Shown here piece after piece: positions 6,885-6,925 of a stretch of DNA of 6,925 bases. The DNA is from Gammaproteobacteria bacterium. Its GTDB lineage: Bacteria > Pseudomonadota > Gammaproteobacteria > Xanthomonadales > Marinicellaceae. Each line of letters opens with the position of its first letter. Position 1 is the first letter of the stretch. The stretch covers positions 1 through 6,925 of the forward strand of contig JAUHZH010000118.1 of assembly GCA_030426065.1 (NCBI GenBank), written 5' to 3'. A program made the translations under genes and the position numbers. The notes under the pieces are model-generated. The model saw nothing but the letters and a program-made list of their open reading frames with translations, was not told the origin of the DNA and made no database searches.

Positions 6885-6912
6885 AAGGCCCAGTGAAAAC
6901 GGGTCTTTTTTT
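6885..6912 (+). terminator. Terminator-like hairpin: lhr terminator or promoter-proximal attenuator
   Basis: AAGGCCC (6885-6891) pairs with GGGTCTT (6901-6907), seven pairs including one G-T, around a nine-base loop AGTGAAAAC. Seven T run from 6906 to 6912. It lies 98 bp past the lhr stop and could terminate that transcript. It also lies only about 12 nt after the predicted start of the 6839-6866 promoter, so it would cut that transcript to about 40 nt unless termination is relieved. No tRNA or rRNA sequence is visible in the last bases. Confidence 0.65.
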
Positions 6913-6925
6913 ATACCTGAAACTG

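Noticed and set aside
6852..6896. Fourteen-residue reading frame MNVYNAHFFGGKAQ ending inside the attenuator loop, as a regulatory leader peptide.
   Set aside because: The stop falling in the hairpin loop is tempting, but the frame starts upstream of the TATAAT box and so would not be on the transcript; there is no ribosome site.

Overview
The window looks like chromosomal DNA of a gammaproteobacterium. The case rests on a PhoR-like kinase tail, a membrane-anchored cytochrome c of the c5 type, a full-length Lhr-type helicase, and compact spacing with sigma70-like promoters. Base composition is moderate, close to half G+C by eye, with strong use of TTG for leucine. I cannot name the genus from the sequence.

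Layout. Positions 1-156 are A+T-rich (about 32% G+C by my count) and hold no complete gene; a 20-codon open stretch enters from the left edge and stops at 61-63. At about 145-163 the sequence changes abruptly into the 3' third of a phoR-like sensor kinase gene (163-585), which keeps the ATP-binding domain but has lost the sensor, membrane and phosphoacceptor parts. Next is an intact gene for a seven-transmembrane diguanylate cyclase (631-2268, +). It converges on a small cytochrome c gene (2327-2818, -), and the two share a strong bidirectional terminator hairpin (2274-2301). The cytochrome gene diverges from a very long helicase gene, lhr (2887-6786, +). The 68-bp gap between them holds two face-to-face promoters whose -10 boxes overlap. 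After lhr comes a strong promoter with a GC-rich, rRNA-like discriminator (6839-6866), and within about 20 bp of its expected start a terminator-like hairpin with seven T (6885-6912). This looks like an attenuated leader for a gene beyond the right edge.

The genes do not form one pathway. They are a signalling enzyme (c-di-GMP synthesis), an electron carrier, a nucleic-acid repair helicase and a broken phosphate-sensing kinase. I see no convincing undescribed multi-gene system. The points most worth checking are the broken phoR and its foreign-looking flank, the overlapping divergent promoters, the missing inhibitory site in the cyclase, and the attenuator-like leader at the right edge.
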